Positions 1 to 6,831 of a stretch of 23,246 nt of DNA are shown here, piece by piece. The stretch's first letter is position 1; each line of letters opens with the position of its first letter. Under the pieces are notes generated by a model, which was given only the letters and a program-made list of their open reading frames with translations, was not told where the DNA came from and made no database searches. Both the position numbers and the translations under genes were made by a program. This stretch comes from Cladosporium sp. IMV 00045. Its lineage: Eukaryota; Ascomycota; Dothideomycetes; Cladosporiales; Cladosporiaceae. The stretch lies in NCBI GenBank assembly GCA_001931905.2, contig MSJI02000749.1:1-23246 (forward strand), written 5' to 3'.

Positions 1-10
1 CTGACCGAAT

Positions 11-42
11 GCGAGATTGCGAGATTGCGAGATTGAGAGATT
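11..42. repeat. Short tandem repeat of an 8-mer
   Basis: Three perfect copies of GCGAGATT are followed by one variant (GAGAGATT). The sequence stays G/A/T-rich to about 60. It has no obvious function and lies just upstream of a possible LTR-element end. Confidence 0.8.
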
Positions 43-71
43 GTGGGAGTGTGAGATTGAGGGTCGTCTGA

Positions 72-345
72 ACGGGTACGCACCCGTCGGAAGAGGGTGT
101 TGTAAGTCAGTATATAAAGTTATAGCGTAGTGTTACAGTGACTCACTGTTCGGCGCTTGACGTACGTGCTCGGTATCGCCGGCCCGCAGACAGGGAACGG
201 CGATTTCGTGGGTTGTCGTATGCGAGCGCTCGGGGCGACTCAAAACTGAGACAAGCGGCGACCGATGAATTTGCCCCAGTATAGAATGACTTCCCTTCGT
301 TCGGAGTCGGACACCTGGAGGGGTATCCATCAGGCGTTGAGAAGA
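72..345 (+). mobile_element. Possible 3' end of a second LTR retroelement (PPT plus partial LTR)
   Basis: A 6-bp-stem hairpin (72-77 with 82-87) is followed by a purine tract GGAAGAGGG at 89-97. A sequence beginning TGTTGTAAG starts at 98, and a TATATAA box lies at 111-117. The complete Copia element next door has the same order at its own 3' end: a purine tract, then TGTTGA, then a TATATA box. I infer that a 3' LTR starts at 98 in plus orientation. I cannot find its CA end before the Copia element begins at 346, so it may be truncated there. Weak minus-strand open frames over 133-367 look like chance. Without a second copy this remains an inference. Confidence 0.3.
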
Positions 346-456
346 TGTTGAGATTTGGTAGGTTCAAAGAATGTTGATTGATGATCTATCAAGTGGGAGC
401 ATGCCTGACCTATATACTGCAGTGGGTGGCGAATGTGGCGCTGCCGATCTTCAACA
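346..456 (-). repeat. 3' LTR of the Copia element
   Basis: This 111-bp LTR starts TGTTGAGATT and ends GATCTTCAACA on the plus strand. It is identical base for base to 5181-5291. A TATA-like element (minus-strand CAGTATATAGG) lies at 409-419. At 111 bp it is short for a Copia LTR. Confidence 0.97.
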
Positions 457-465
457 CTCCCCTTC
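457..465 (-). other. Polypurine tract of the Copia element
   Basis: On the minus strand GAAGGGGAG directly precedes the TGTTGA start of the 3' LTR. This is the position and composition expected for the primer of plus-strand DNA synthesis. Confidence 0.85.
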
Positions 466-554
466 GGTAGTGTCACTGTCGCACCCGCCTATCATGCCTA
501 TCTCCATCTGCTGTACTGGTCAGCGACTTTGCCCTTGTCTCCCTTGTGACCATA

Positions 555-3500
555 CTACATCCTCGATCGCAAGCCTAGTGCCTTTCTGAATCTTTCAAAA
601 GGCTCTCTCGGTAGTGCTTTGGTCAAGCCGTCGGCAATTTGTCTCGACGTGTCAATGTATGTCAGCTCCACAGTCCCGTCGACTACCTTTTCTCGCACAT
701 AGTGATGTTGTATGTCGATGTGCTTGGATCGACCGTGGAACTGTGGGTTCTTTGCTAGTGCTATAGCGCCTTGATTGTCGCTGTAGATGACTGTTGTTGG
801 TAGCGACCGCTCCCCTACTTTTGACAATTCTGCCAGTAGTGATCGCAGCCACACAGCTTCTTTGCTGGCTTGTGTCTGCCCAATGTATTCTGCTTCACAG
901 GTCGATAATGCGACGGTTGGTTGTCGCTTTGAGGACCAGCTAATGGCCGCACTTCCGATCGTGAAAATGTAGCCGGAAGTCGATCGCCTTGTCTCGTGAT
1001 CTCCGGCCCAGTCTGCGTCGGTGTACCCGGTCAATGGACCGATGTTGTCAGTGAACACCAGTTCTAGGTCCAAAGTAGCTCGCAGGTACCTGAATATGCG
1101 CACCACCGAGTCCCATTGTGCAACGGTGGGGTTTGACGAGAACCGGCTCACGACCGAGACTGCGAAGGCGATGTCAGGCCGAGTTCCAAGCATGCAGTAC
1201 ATCAGCGACCCGACTGCTCGCTGGTACCGCAACCTGAGGCTCTCTGGTGCCTTGTAGTCATCCGGCGCCGGCTGCGGGGGGTGGTCCATAGGAGTCACCG
1301 CGGGTTTGACTTCCCACATGTCGTACTCCTTGAGAAACTTCTCAATGTAGGCACGTTGCCCCAAATAAATCGTTCGGTTCACTCTATCTCTGCGCACGGT
1401 TATGCCAAGATAGTAGTTGCATGGTCCCAGGTCTGACATGCTGAACCGCTTGTGAAGTGCGTTCTTGACTTCGTTTATCATTTCTATTGATGGCCCCACG
1501 AGCAGAATGTCATCGACATAGATCGCAACAATCAGTTGTCCTCTCACGAAGACACTGAAGTCTGAGTGTAGCGGCTCGAACCCCAACGACCTGAGGAAAC
1601 TGCTGAGGGTGTTGCACCAGATGCGTGGGGATTGTTTGAGGCCATAGAGGGCTTTGTCGAGCACGCACACATCTTCGGTGGCGTCGCCCTCCTCGTACCC
1701 TGTCGGTTGTTCGACATATATTTCTTCTTCGACGTCGCCGTACAGGAAAGCGGTCTTAACGTCCATGTGCTCTATCTCGTAGTCTAGCGCAGCCGCGATT
1801 GCGAACAATGCCTTGTAGCTCATCGGCTTCACGACTGCGGCGAACGTCTCGTTGTAATCGGACCCTTCTTGTTGTTCGAATCCTCTGACGACCCAGCGGG
1901 CTTTGTATTTCTGTACCCGTCCGTCTGGGCCTCTCTTGATTTTGAATACCCATTTGCCGCGGAGCACACGCTTGCCATCTTTTGTGACCAAAGCTCTCTT
2001 TTTCAGGCGCCAGGTTCTGTTGAGGCGTAAAGATCTCATCTCGTCTTCACACGCCTCCTGCCATTTTGGCCATTGTGAGCTGGTCTGGGCTTCGCGGAAT
2101 GTACGTGGCTCATACGGTTCTGACATGATCGAAGCTAGCATGATGTAGTGCAGACCAACCTGCCAGTCGTCTTCGTTATACCGACTTGTCTGGCCCCGTC
2201 CTGCACGAGAGGAGCGTCTCTGAACGGGCTCACAGGGCCCTGTGTGTATAGGGTGATACTCTGGTGAGTCTTGCTCCCCTTGATCTGACTCCGTGGTTTC
2301 TACGTCGTCGACGCTGTTGTCAGCAGCCATTGGCATAGGAGCAGGCTGCTCCAGTGTACTGAGAGGGGAGGCAGTCGGAGCTTCTACACCCTCCCCCCGT
2401 GGTTCGACTGTCTCACTGCTCTCATCAGTGCCGGCCGCAGCCGGCCGGTCGGGGTTGTCAAGCCTTTCTTTGAAGACTACGTTGGTGCGCCAAGTGAATG
2501 ACTTGTCAGGGAACAGCACCAGATACTGGTGGCTTCCTTTGAATCCTAGAAGGATCCCTTCCATCGCACGCGATCCGAGCCATTTCGGTCTCTGTTTTTC
2601 GCTCTTTAACACAAAGACTTTGCTCCCCAGAGTTCGGATGTTGGCAAGATCCGGACGACGGCCAGTGAAGAGTTCAAACGGAGTGAGCTTTTTAGTACAA
2701 GGAGAGCGATTGCGAATGTAGACAGTATGGTTGGGCAGTACTAGCGGCCAGTATTTCTCGGTCACGCCAGCTGACTGCATGGTTGATTGGAGTTTATTAC
2801 TCATGGTGCGGTTTAGCCTCTCGGCTCTTCCATTGGCCTGGTGCTGCTCGGTGTCTGTATACTCGAGTTCGATCCCTCTAGCGCCAGCCCAGGTCCTTAA
2901 CGCTATGGCTTGGTTTTCGCCTGCGCGGTCTAGTCGTATACGTTTGCAGCGACGGGCAGGCGTCTCATTGTGTTCGACGAAGTATCGGACACTTTCGAAG
3001 AACTCGGACTTGTGTTTGACGGGAGCGAGTTCTGCCCATTCGGTGTAGTCGTCCAGCATGGTGACCACGTACTTGCTGCCGTCAAACCCTGCCAGTGGCA
3101 GCTCCGCGATGTCGACGTGAACTGCCTCCATTGGATACGTTCCAGGCAGTATTGCGCCATCGTGTGGACGTTCTCGCATCCGTCCTTTTACGCAGTCTTT
3201 GCACAGGCGTATCCCATCAGGGTCTACGTCCTCCATGCCGTCTGCAACTTTTCTTAGCTGCTCTAATGAACCTTCTGCTAGGTGTCCCATGCGCTCGTGC
3301 CACAGTCTATCGGGGTCTTTGACGCTATATGCCGCTCCCGCAAAGCGAAGCGTGTCCGTGGTGTCTAGCAAAAGAAGGTTCTCTTTGATGGATGCTGTAA
3401 ATCGATAACTCCCCTGCGTGAACGCCAAGCCCATAGGAAGCTTCTCTATGGTGTCTATGAACGGCCACATATCATTGAAGGAGAGCAGGTTCACACCCGC

Positions 3501-4706
3501 ATTTGGTTCATACTGCACGTTCGGTATTTCGAGCCAACGATGGCCATCGACTGTCTTACATTGCAGCCTGATGGTTCCTTGGCCGTTCGGGAGCACGGAA
3601 GATCCTCCGATCCCCGTGGAAGTGTATCCACTGATCTCTTTGTAAGTGCCAGGAACGAACACGTCATTTCGAGTAACGAGGTGTCCAGTGGCTCCGGTGT
3701 CGAGGATCCAAACGTGCTGGAGGTCGTTGTGATGGCGATGGGAGTCCAGGAGGTCATCCCCTCGACCGATAGCGACGTGGTACTGCCCAGCGGCTTGTCT
3801 ATCTCTGCTAGTACCCATGACCGCAATGCCCGTATCTTCCGAGCATTGCCTCTTGGTTTCGTTGTCAAGCAGTCTGGCCTGTAGCTCACGTTGCTTCTTG
3901 AACCACTCGGGCGCCTTCGAGTCGTCGAGGTACCAGCAATTCTCCCCGTGAAGTCTGCCGCAGTGTTCACAGGCCTTGCGCTTCTGCCTCGGGGGATTGT
4001 TGATGTTGTTATTGACGTGTTTATTGTAGAAGGCTTTGTTGCCGCCCAGTGGCTGCAGCTCTGTGAAATGCTTGTACTCATGGTCTTCAGCCGCTTCGAT
4101 GGATATTGCCAACGTGGCCAGTGGTTTCGTTGTCGAGACCACGACACTGTATTGCATTCCGAAAGAAGTGCGGAATGAGTCGTATTTGTCTCCCAGGCCA
4201 TTCAAGAAATGCTGTACGACATAGGACTCTCCCAGAGCTAGAGGATCGATTGCCTTTATCTGATCCCAGACTCTAAGTATTTCGGAGCCAAGTTTTCCAA
4301 CACTCGAGCATTTGATGAGATCTAGGTTGTTGAACTCGGTGGTCAATCTGTCGTAGCCACCCGAGCCAGACGGTTGGAACTGCTCTTTGATCGCCGCGAA
4401 GGCGTCAACGATGGTTTCGCAGTCTTTCATTGCGTTCTTTGCATTGTGGCCACATCGGTCCCGCGCGGCCGCGAGCGCACGGGCTTGCTTGTCTTCCCAA
4501 GCCTCTGCGCGCTCGTTGTATCTCGCGCTGGGTTCTGTTTCTCGACGTGTGGGTTTATCTGGCTGTCTGTTCAGGACGTCATTGAAGCCTGCGAACAGTA
4601 GTGCATTGTGGATATCTTCGTTCCATTTCTGCCACCCGGATTTTGTTTCTAGTGGTTTGATGGCAGCGAGGCCCTTCTGGTAGTCTGTGGATGTGTGGTC
4701 AGACAT
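555..4706 (-). CDS. Copia Gag-Pol polyprotein, 1383 aa, intact
   Basis: A single frame encodes both capsid and enzymes. Residues 1-230 resemble the Copia Gag region (UBN2/DUF4219 type). A zinc knuckle follows at C246, C249, H253 and C257, spaced CX2CX3HX3C, which is shorter than the usual CX2CX4HX4C. The aspartic protease has its DTGA at 336-339. The pre-integrase domain uses H470, H475, C502 and C505. The integrase core has D532, D593 and E629, with the last pair spaced exactly DX35E. Reverse transcriptase covers about 880-1140, with YVDD at 1063-1066. RNase H covers about 1225-1345, with D1230/D1232, E1271/E1273, D1310 and D1331. The product should assemble cytoplasmic virus-like particles, copy the element RNA and integrate it. 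Every catalytic residue I can check is present and there is no stop or frameshift. The ATG at 4706 is the first Met of the frame and leaves a leader of about 470 nt. Confidence 0.97.
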   Translation of the reverse strand: MSDHTSTDYQKGLAAIKPLETKSGWQKWNEDIHNALLFAGFNDVLNRQPDKPTRRETEPSARYNERAEAWEDKQARALAAARDRCGHNAKNAMKDCETIVDAFAAIKEQFQPSGSGGYDRLTTEFNNLDLIKCSSVGKLGSEILRVWDQIKAIDPLALGESYVVQHFLNGLGDKYDSFRTSFGMQYSVVVSTTKPLATLAISIEAAEDHEYKHFTELQPLGGNKAFYNKHVNNNINNPPRQKRKACEHCGRLHGENCWYLDDSKAPEWFKKQRELQARLLDNETKRQCSEDTGIAVMGTSRDRQAAGQYHVAIGRGDDLLDSHRHHNDLQHVWILDTGATGHLVTRNDVFVPGTYKEISGYTSTGIGGSSVLPNGQGTIRLQCKTVDGHRWLEIPNVQYEPNAGVNLLSFNDMWPFIDTIEKLPMGLAFTQGSYRFTASIKENLLLLDTTDTLRFAGAAYSVKDPDRLWHERMGHLAEGSLEQLRKVADGMEDVDPDGIRLCKDCVKGRMRERPHDGAILPGTYPMEAVHVDIAELPLAGFDGSKYVVTMLDDYTEWAELAPVKHKSEFFESVRYFVEHNETPARRCKRIRLDRAGENQAIALRTWAGARGIELEYTDTEQHQANGRAERLNRTMSNKLQSTMQSAGVTEKYWPLVLPNHTVYIRNRSPCTKKLTPFELFTGRRPDLANIRTLGSKVFVLKSEKQRPKWLGSRAMEGILLGFKGSHQYLVLFPDKSFTWRTNVVFKERLDNPDRPAAAGTDESSETVEPRGEGVEAPTASPLSTLEQPAPMPMAADNSVDDVETTESDQGEQDSPEYHPIHTGPCEPVQRRSSRAGRGQTSRYNEDDWQVGLHYIMLASIMSEPYEPRTFREAQTSSQWPKWQEACEDEMRSLRLNRTWRLKKRALVTKDGKRVLRGKWVFKIKRGPDGRVQKYKARWVVRGFEQQEGSDYNETFAAVVKPMSYKALFAIAAALDYEIEHMDVKTAFLYGDVEEEIYVEQPTGYEEGDATEDVCVLDKALYGLKQSPRIWCNTLSSFLRSLGFEPLHSDFSVFVRGQLIVAIYVDDILLVGPSIEMINEVKNALHKRFSMSDLGPCNYYLGITVRRDRVNRTIYLGQRAYIEKFLKEYDMWEVKPAVTPMDHPPQPAPDDYKAPESLRLRYQRAVGSLMYCMLGTRPDIAFAVSVVSRFSSNPTVAQWDSVVRIFRYLRATLDLELVFTDNIGPLTGYTDADWAGDHETRRSTSGYIFTIGSAAISWSSKRQPTVALSTCEAEYIGQTQASKEAVWLRSLLAELSKVGERSLPTTVIYSDNQGAIALAKNPQFHGRSKHIDIQHHYVREKVVDGTVELTYIDTSRQIADGLTKALPREPFERFRKALGLRSRM

Positions 4707-5168
4707 GTTAAATTGTACAGATTTCGGGAGATCGCCGCGGTTTGTAGGGCTTCCAGATGATCCTTGCTTCCTGCAAGCACCTGCACGGTCTCATTGTCCC
4801 GTTATTTATGTCCTGCCACATCTTGTCAGCATGTCGAGGTAACTTTGACCAAACTTCCGCATTTCTGTCCAAATGTTCGTTGAGCTCTGCGAGCCAAAGT
4901 TTCTCGATCCTGTCACCCTCGGCGTCTCCGACGGTCTAGACCCTTCAGCTTGCATGATGATTGCGCGTCGAAGAGATTGCCGTGGTCTAGATCAGGGCCT
5001 TTCGTTGGATGTGTGTCTTTCCAGCAACAAAGGTTGCGTATTTCGATGTCTTTGATGTTCAAGTGAGTGCTGTTGGCGCAAATGCGCTAGCTCTTATCGG
5101 AATGGGCTGAGGCGTAGTGGGGCCGGTAATGCGGCACGATCACGTGCATTGGTCTAGAGCGTCAGCCC
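4707..5168 (-). other. Untranslated leader of the Copia element
   Basis: About 460 bp lie between the primer-binding site and the Gag-Pol start. I see no conserved frame here. In LTR elements this segment normally holds the packaging and dimerisation signals, but I cannot point to a specific one. Confidence 0.7.
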
Positions 5169-5180
5169 GGGCTCATAACC
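5169..5180 (-). other. Primer-binding site, initiator-Met tRNA half-molecule type
   Basis: The plus strand reads GGGCTCATAACC, directly abutting the LTR at 5181. This equals the anticodon stem-loop of eukaryotic initiator Met-tRNA, with anticodon CAT at its centre. The minus strand of the element is therefore complementary to an internal part of the tRNA, not to its 3' CCA end. Drosophila copia is known to prime this way, from a cleaved half tRNA. The bases before 5169 do not clearly continue the tRNA match. Confidence 0.8.
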
Positions 5181-5291
5181 TGTTGAGATTTGGTAGGTTC
5201 AAAGAATGTTGATTGATGATCTATCAAGTGGGAGCATGCCTGACCTATATACTGCAGTGGGTGGCGAATGTGGCGCTGCCGATCTTCAACA
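5181..5291 (-). repeat. 5' LTR of the Copia element
   Basis: Identical to 346-456. It carries the presumed promoter, with minus-strand CAGTATATAGG at 5244-5254. It ends 52 bp before the stop codon of the ankyrin-like remnant. Confidence 0.97.
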
Positions 5292-5343
5292 TCCTACACA
5301 GCATTTATTTGCCTGTTTTCCGAGCGACGACTGATCGTCAGAA

Positions 5344-5703
5344 TCAGGCACCAATAGCATCAGCGTTGCGCAGCAAGTACACGATACGTCTATGACGTGC
5401 CATTTCGGCTACGACAAGAGGTGTCTGATCCAGACTATTCCGCAACGCAACGTCCACCTTGCCCTCAACGAGGAGAAGTTCGACCATGCCTTCCAAGCCC
5501 CGGACGGCAACATCTATCAAAGGGGTAGAAACACTGCGGTAAGGGGGGCCAAAGGGTTGATACGAACATGCCTTAGTATTTTCCGGATGACATGGTTCCA
5601 AGACCGGGCTTGACCTCGGCGAACCTTCAGAGGGGAAGCCTTGTAGACCAAGGCCATCGTCGATGGACGAGGCGGAAAGGAAATCGTAGGGTTCTTGGCA
5701 TGT
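5344..5703 (-). pseudogene. Ankyrin-repeat protein remnant (C-terminal end)
   Basis: A minus-strand frame of about 119 codons is open from 5703 to a TGA at 5344-5346. Its last 65 residues read as about two degenerate ankyrin repeats: TPLIDVAVRGLEGMVELLL is followed by a loop, then TPLVVAEMARHRRIVYLL. These match the TPLxxAxxxGHxxIVxLLL pattern. The upstream half (about 5550-5703) is Ser/Pro-rich and shows no repeat. There is no in-frame ATG before the ankyrin part, and a TAA closes the frame just upstream. It is therefore either the last exon of a gene whose other exons I cannot find, or a broken fragment. Ankyrin repeats mediate protein-protein contacts, and nothing here indicates the partner. 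Confidence 0.55.
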
Positions 5704-5832
5704 TTATGATTAACTTTACCTAATCCAAGAATGTAGTCGTTGTCGGTCTATCATCCACAAGAGACAGGATGCCGACACACTCAACTTCCAATGGTTCAGC
5801 CATCCTGAGATCTTCATCAAATACATAGGCCT

Positions 5833-6679
5833 ATGGATTCGGAAGACCAGTCTCTTGGAACAGTACCACGGTTCACAGACTACTCATCTACAATACAGAC
5901 TGGTCTGGTTGGAGGCGTGGACACCACGGTTGTCAGGCGACTCATCTAGAACGCAGACTGGTTTGGATGGACGCGTGGACACAACCATCTCAAGTAAGAC
6001 GAAGCAGCTTTTTTGGATGAACAGATCGCAGGCTACACTGACACACTTAGTGGTCGACTCACATGAGCTTCTGAACACCGAAGTAGCTGGACACGGCGAT
6101 GAGCCACGAAGTGACTGGATGTCCTGGGAGTCGCTTGAACAAGTGATCAGGCAGACCTTTGAAGAAGCCGACCGATTGATTGCGCACGACTCCAAAAAGT
6201 GTCAGCATCGAAGCAACTCGCAAACAAAAAAGCTTAGATGCCCGCAGAGTGAGACCACACCTATTCACACGTCGCCTGCGAACGGGTGCGACAAGGCCGC
6301 GAGAGACTTCCAAGTGTTCCGGAGACCACAACACGATGATGAGTACTGGTCAGTCTCTTCGAAAGCATGGTCGAAGTTATCAGAGGCTCGGCGTGAGGTG
6401 CTTTCCCACGTCGGCCGCATTAATGAGACTTCGGAAGGTCAGGAAGCAACTGGTGGCGATTGCAAGAAGTGCGCCGAGAGCGGGTCGGATTGCATGGTCT
6501 ATTGCGAGGGCGCACGCAAGATACACCGTCCCCTTGAAGTTGTTTCTGCTTGCAGCCGGTGCAGATACCGTGGCCTTGCATGCTCGTTCGACATCGCCGG
6601 CAAAGCCGCAGCAAAGAAGCGTAAAGCCGGCTGCAATAGCACAAGGCCGAGATTGGCCAAAAAGACAAGACTGCAATGA
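5833..6679 (+). CDS. Cysteine-rich, DUF3716-like hypothetical protein; start and splicing uncertain
   Basis: The long frame is open from 5714 to the TGA at 6677-6679. Near the C-terminus it carries CX2CX6C, then about 19 residues including one more Cys, then CX2CX6C followed by SFD (about 6460-6590). This arrangement resembles the fungal zinc-binding-like DUF3716 domain more than a Zn2Cys6 DNA-binding domain, whose linker is usually 5-12 residues. A Lys/Arg-rich tail (KKRKAG, then RPRLAKKTRLQ) could be a nuclear localisation signal. The frame has no ATG before 6017. An ATG at 5833 opens another frame that stops after one unit of a 58-bp duplication. A 49-bp GT..AG intron at 5908-5956 would join the two, giving about 265 residues. 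That join is inference; an alternative is translation from 6017. The function is unknown. Confidence 0.5.
5865..5980 (+). repeat. 58-bp tandem duplication, two copies about 83% identical
   Basis: Units 5865-5922 and 5923-5980 both start ACCACGGTT and end GGCGTGGAC or GCGTGGAC. I count 10 mismatches in 58 positions. Because 58 is not a multiple of three, the two copies are read in different frames, yet both keep a similar peptide (QTGL.G.VDTT). Confidence 0.9.
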
Positions 6680-6831
6680 GATTCACAATTTGGTAGTGAG
6701 TTACGAGGGTACTACTGTATAGTTTCAAGTTCATTGACCAACGATTACTTCGACATTTCTTAAGAAGGCCCAATCCCTGATGTTTCACCGCAGCGAACTT
6801 TCCGCGCTCATATCGGATTTGAGACGCCAGA

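Larger units (their letters stand above)
346..5291 (-). mobile_element. Complete Ty1/Copia LTR retrotransposon, 4946 bp
   Basis: The element has two identical 111-bp LTRs (346-456 and 5181-5291) with 6-bp terminal inverted repeats TGTTGA/TCAACA. A tRNA-iMet-type primer site abuts the right LTR and a polypurine tract abuts the left LTR, so the element is transcribed on the minus strand. One open reading frame of 1383 residues fills most of the interior. Its order protease, integrase, reverse transcriptase, RNase H defines Ty1/Copia (Pseudoviridae type). Identical LTRs and an unbroken frame point to a recent insertion that may still be mobile. The five bases on either side (341-345 GAAGA, 5292-5296 TCCTA) do not match, so there is no target-site duplication. 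Confidence 0.96.

Noticed and set aside
5161..5180. Piece of an initiator Met-tRNA gene
   Set aside because: Only the anticodon region matches and it abuts the LTR exactly. It is the retrotransposon primer site, not a tRNA gene.
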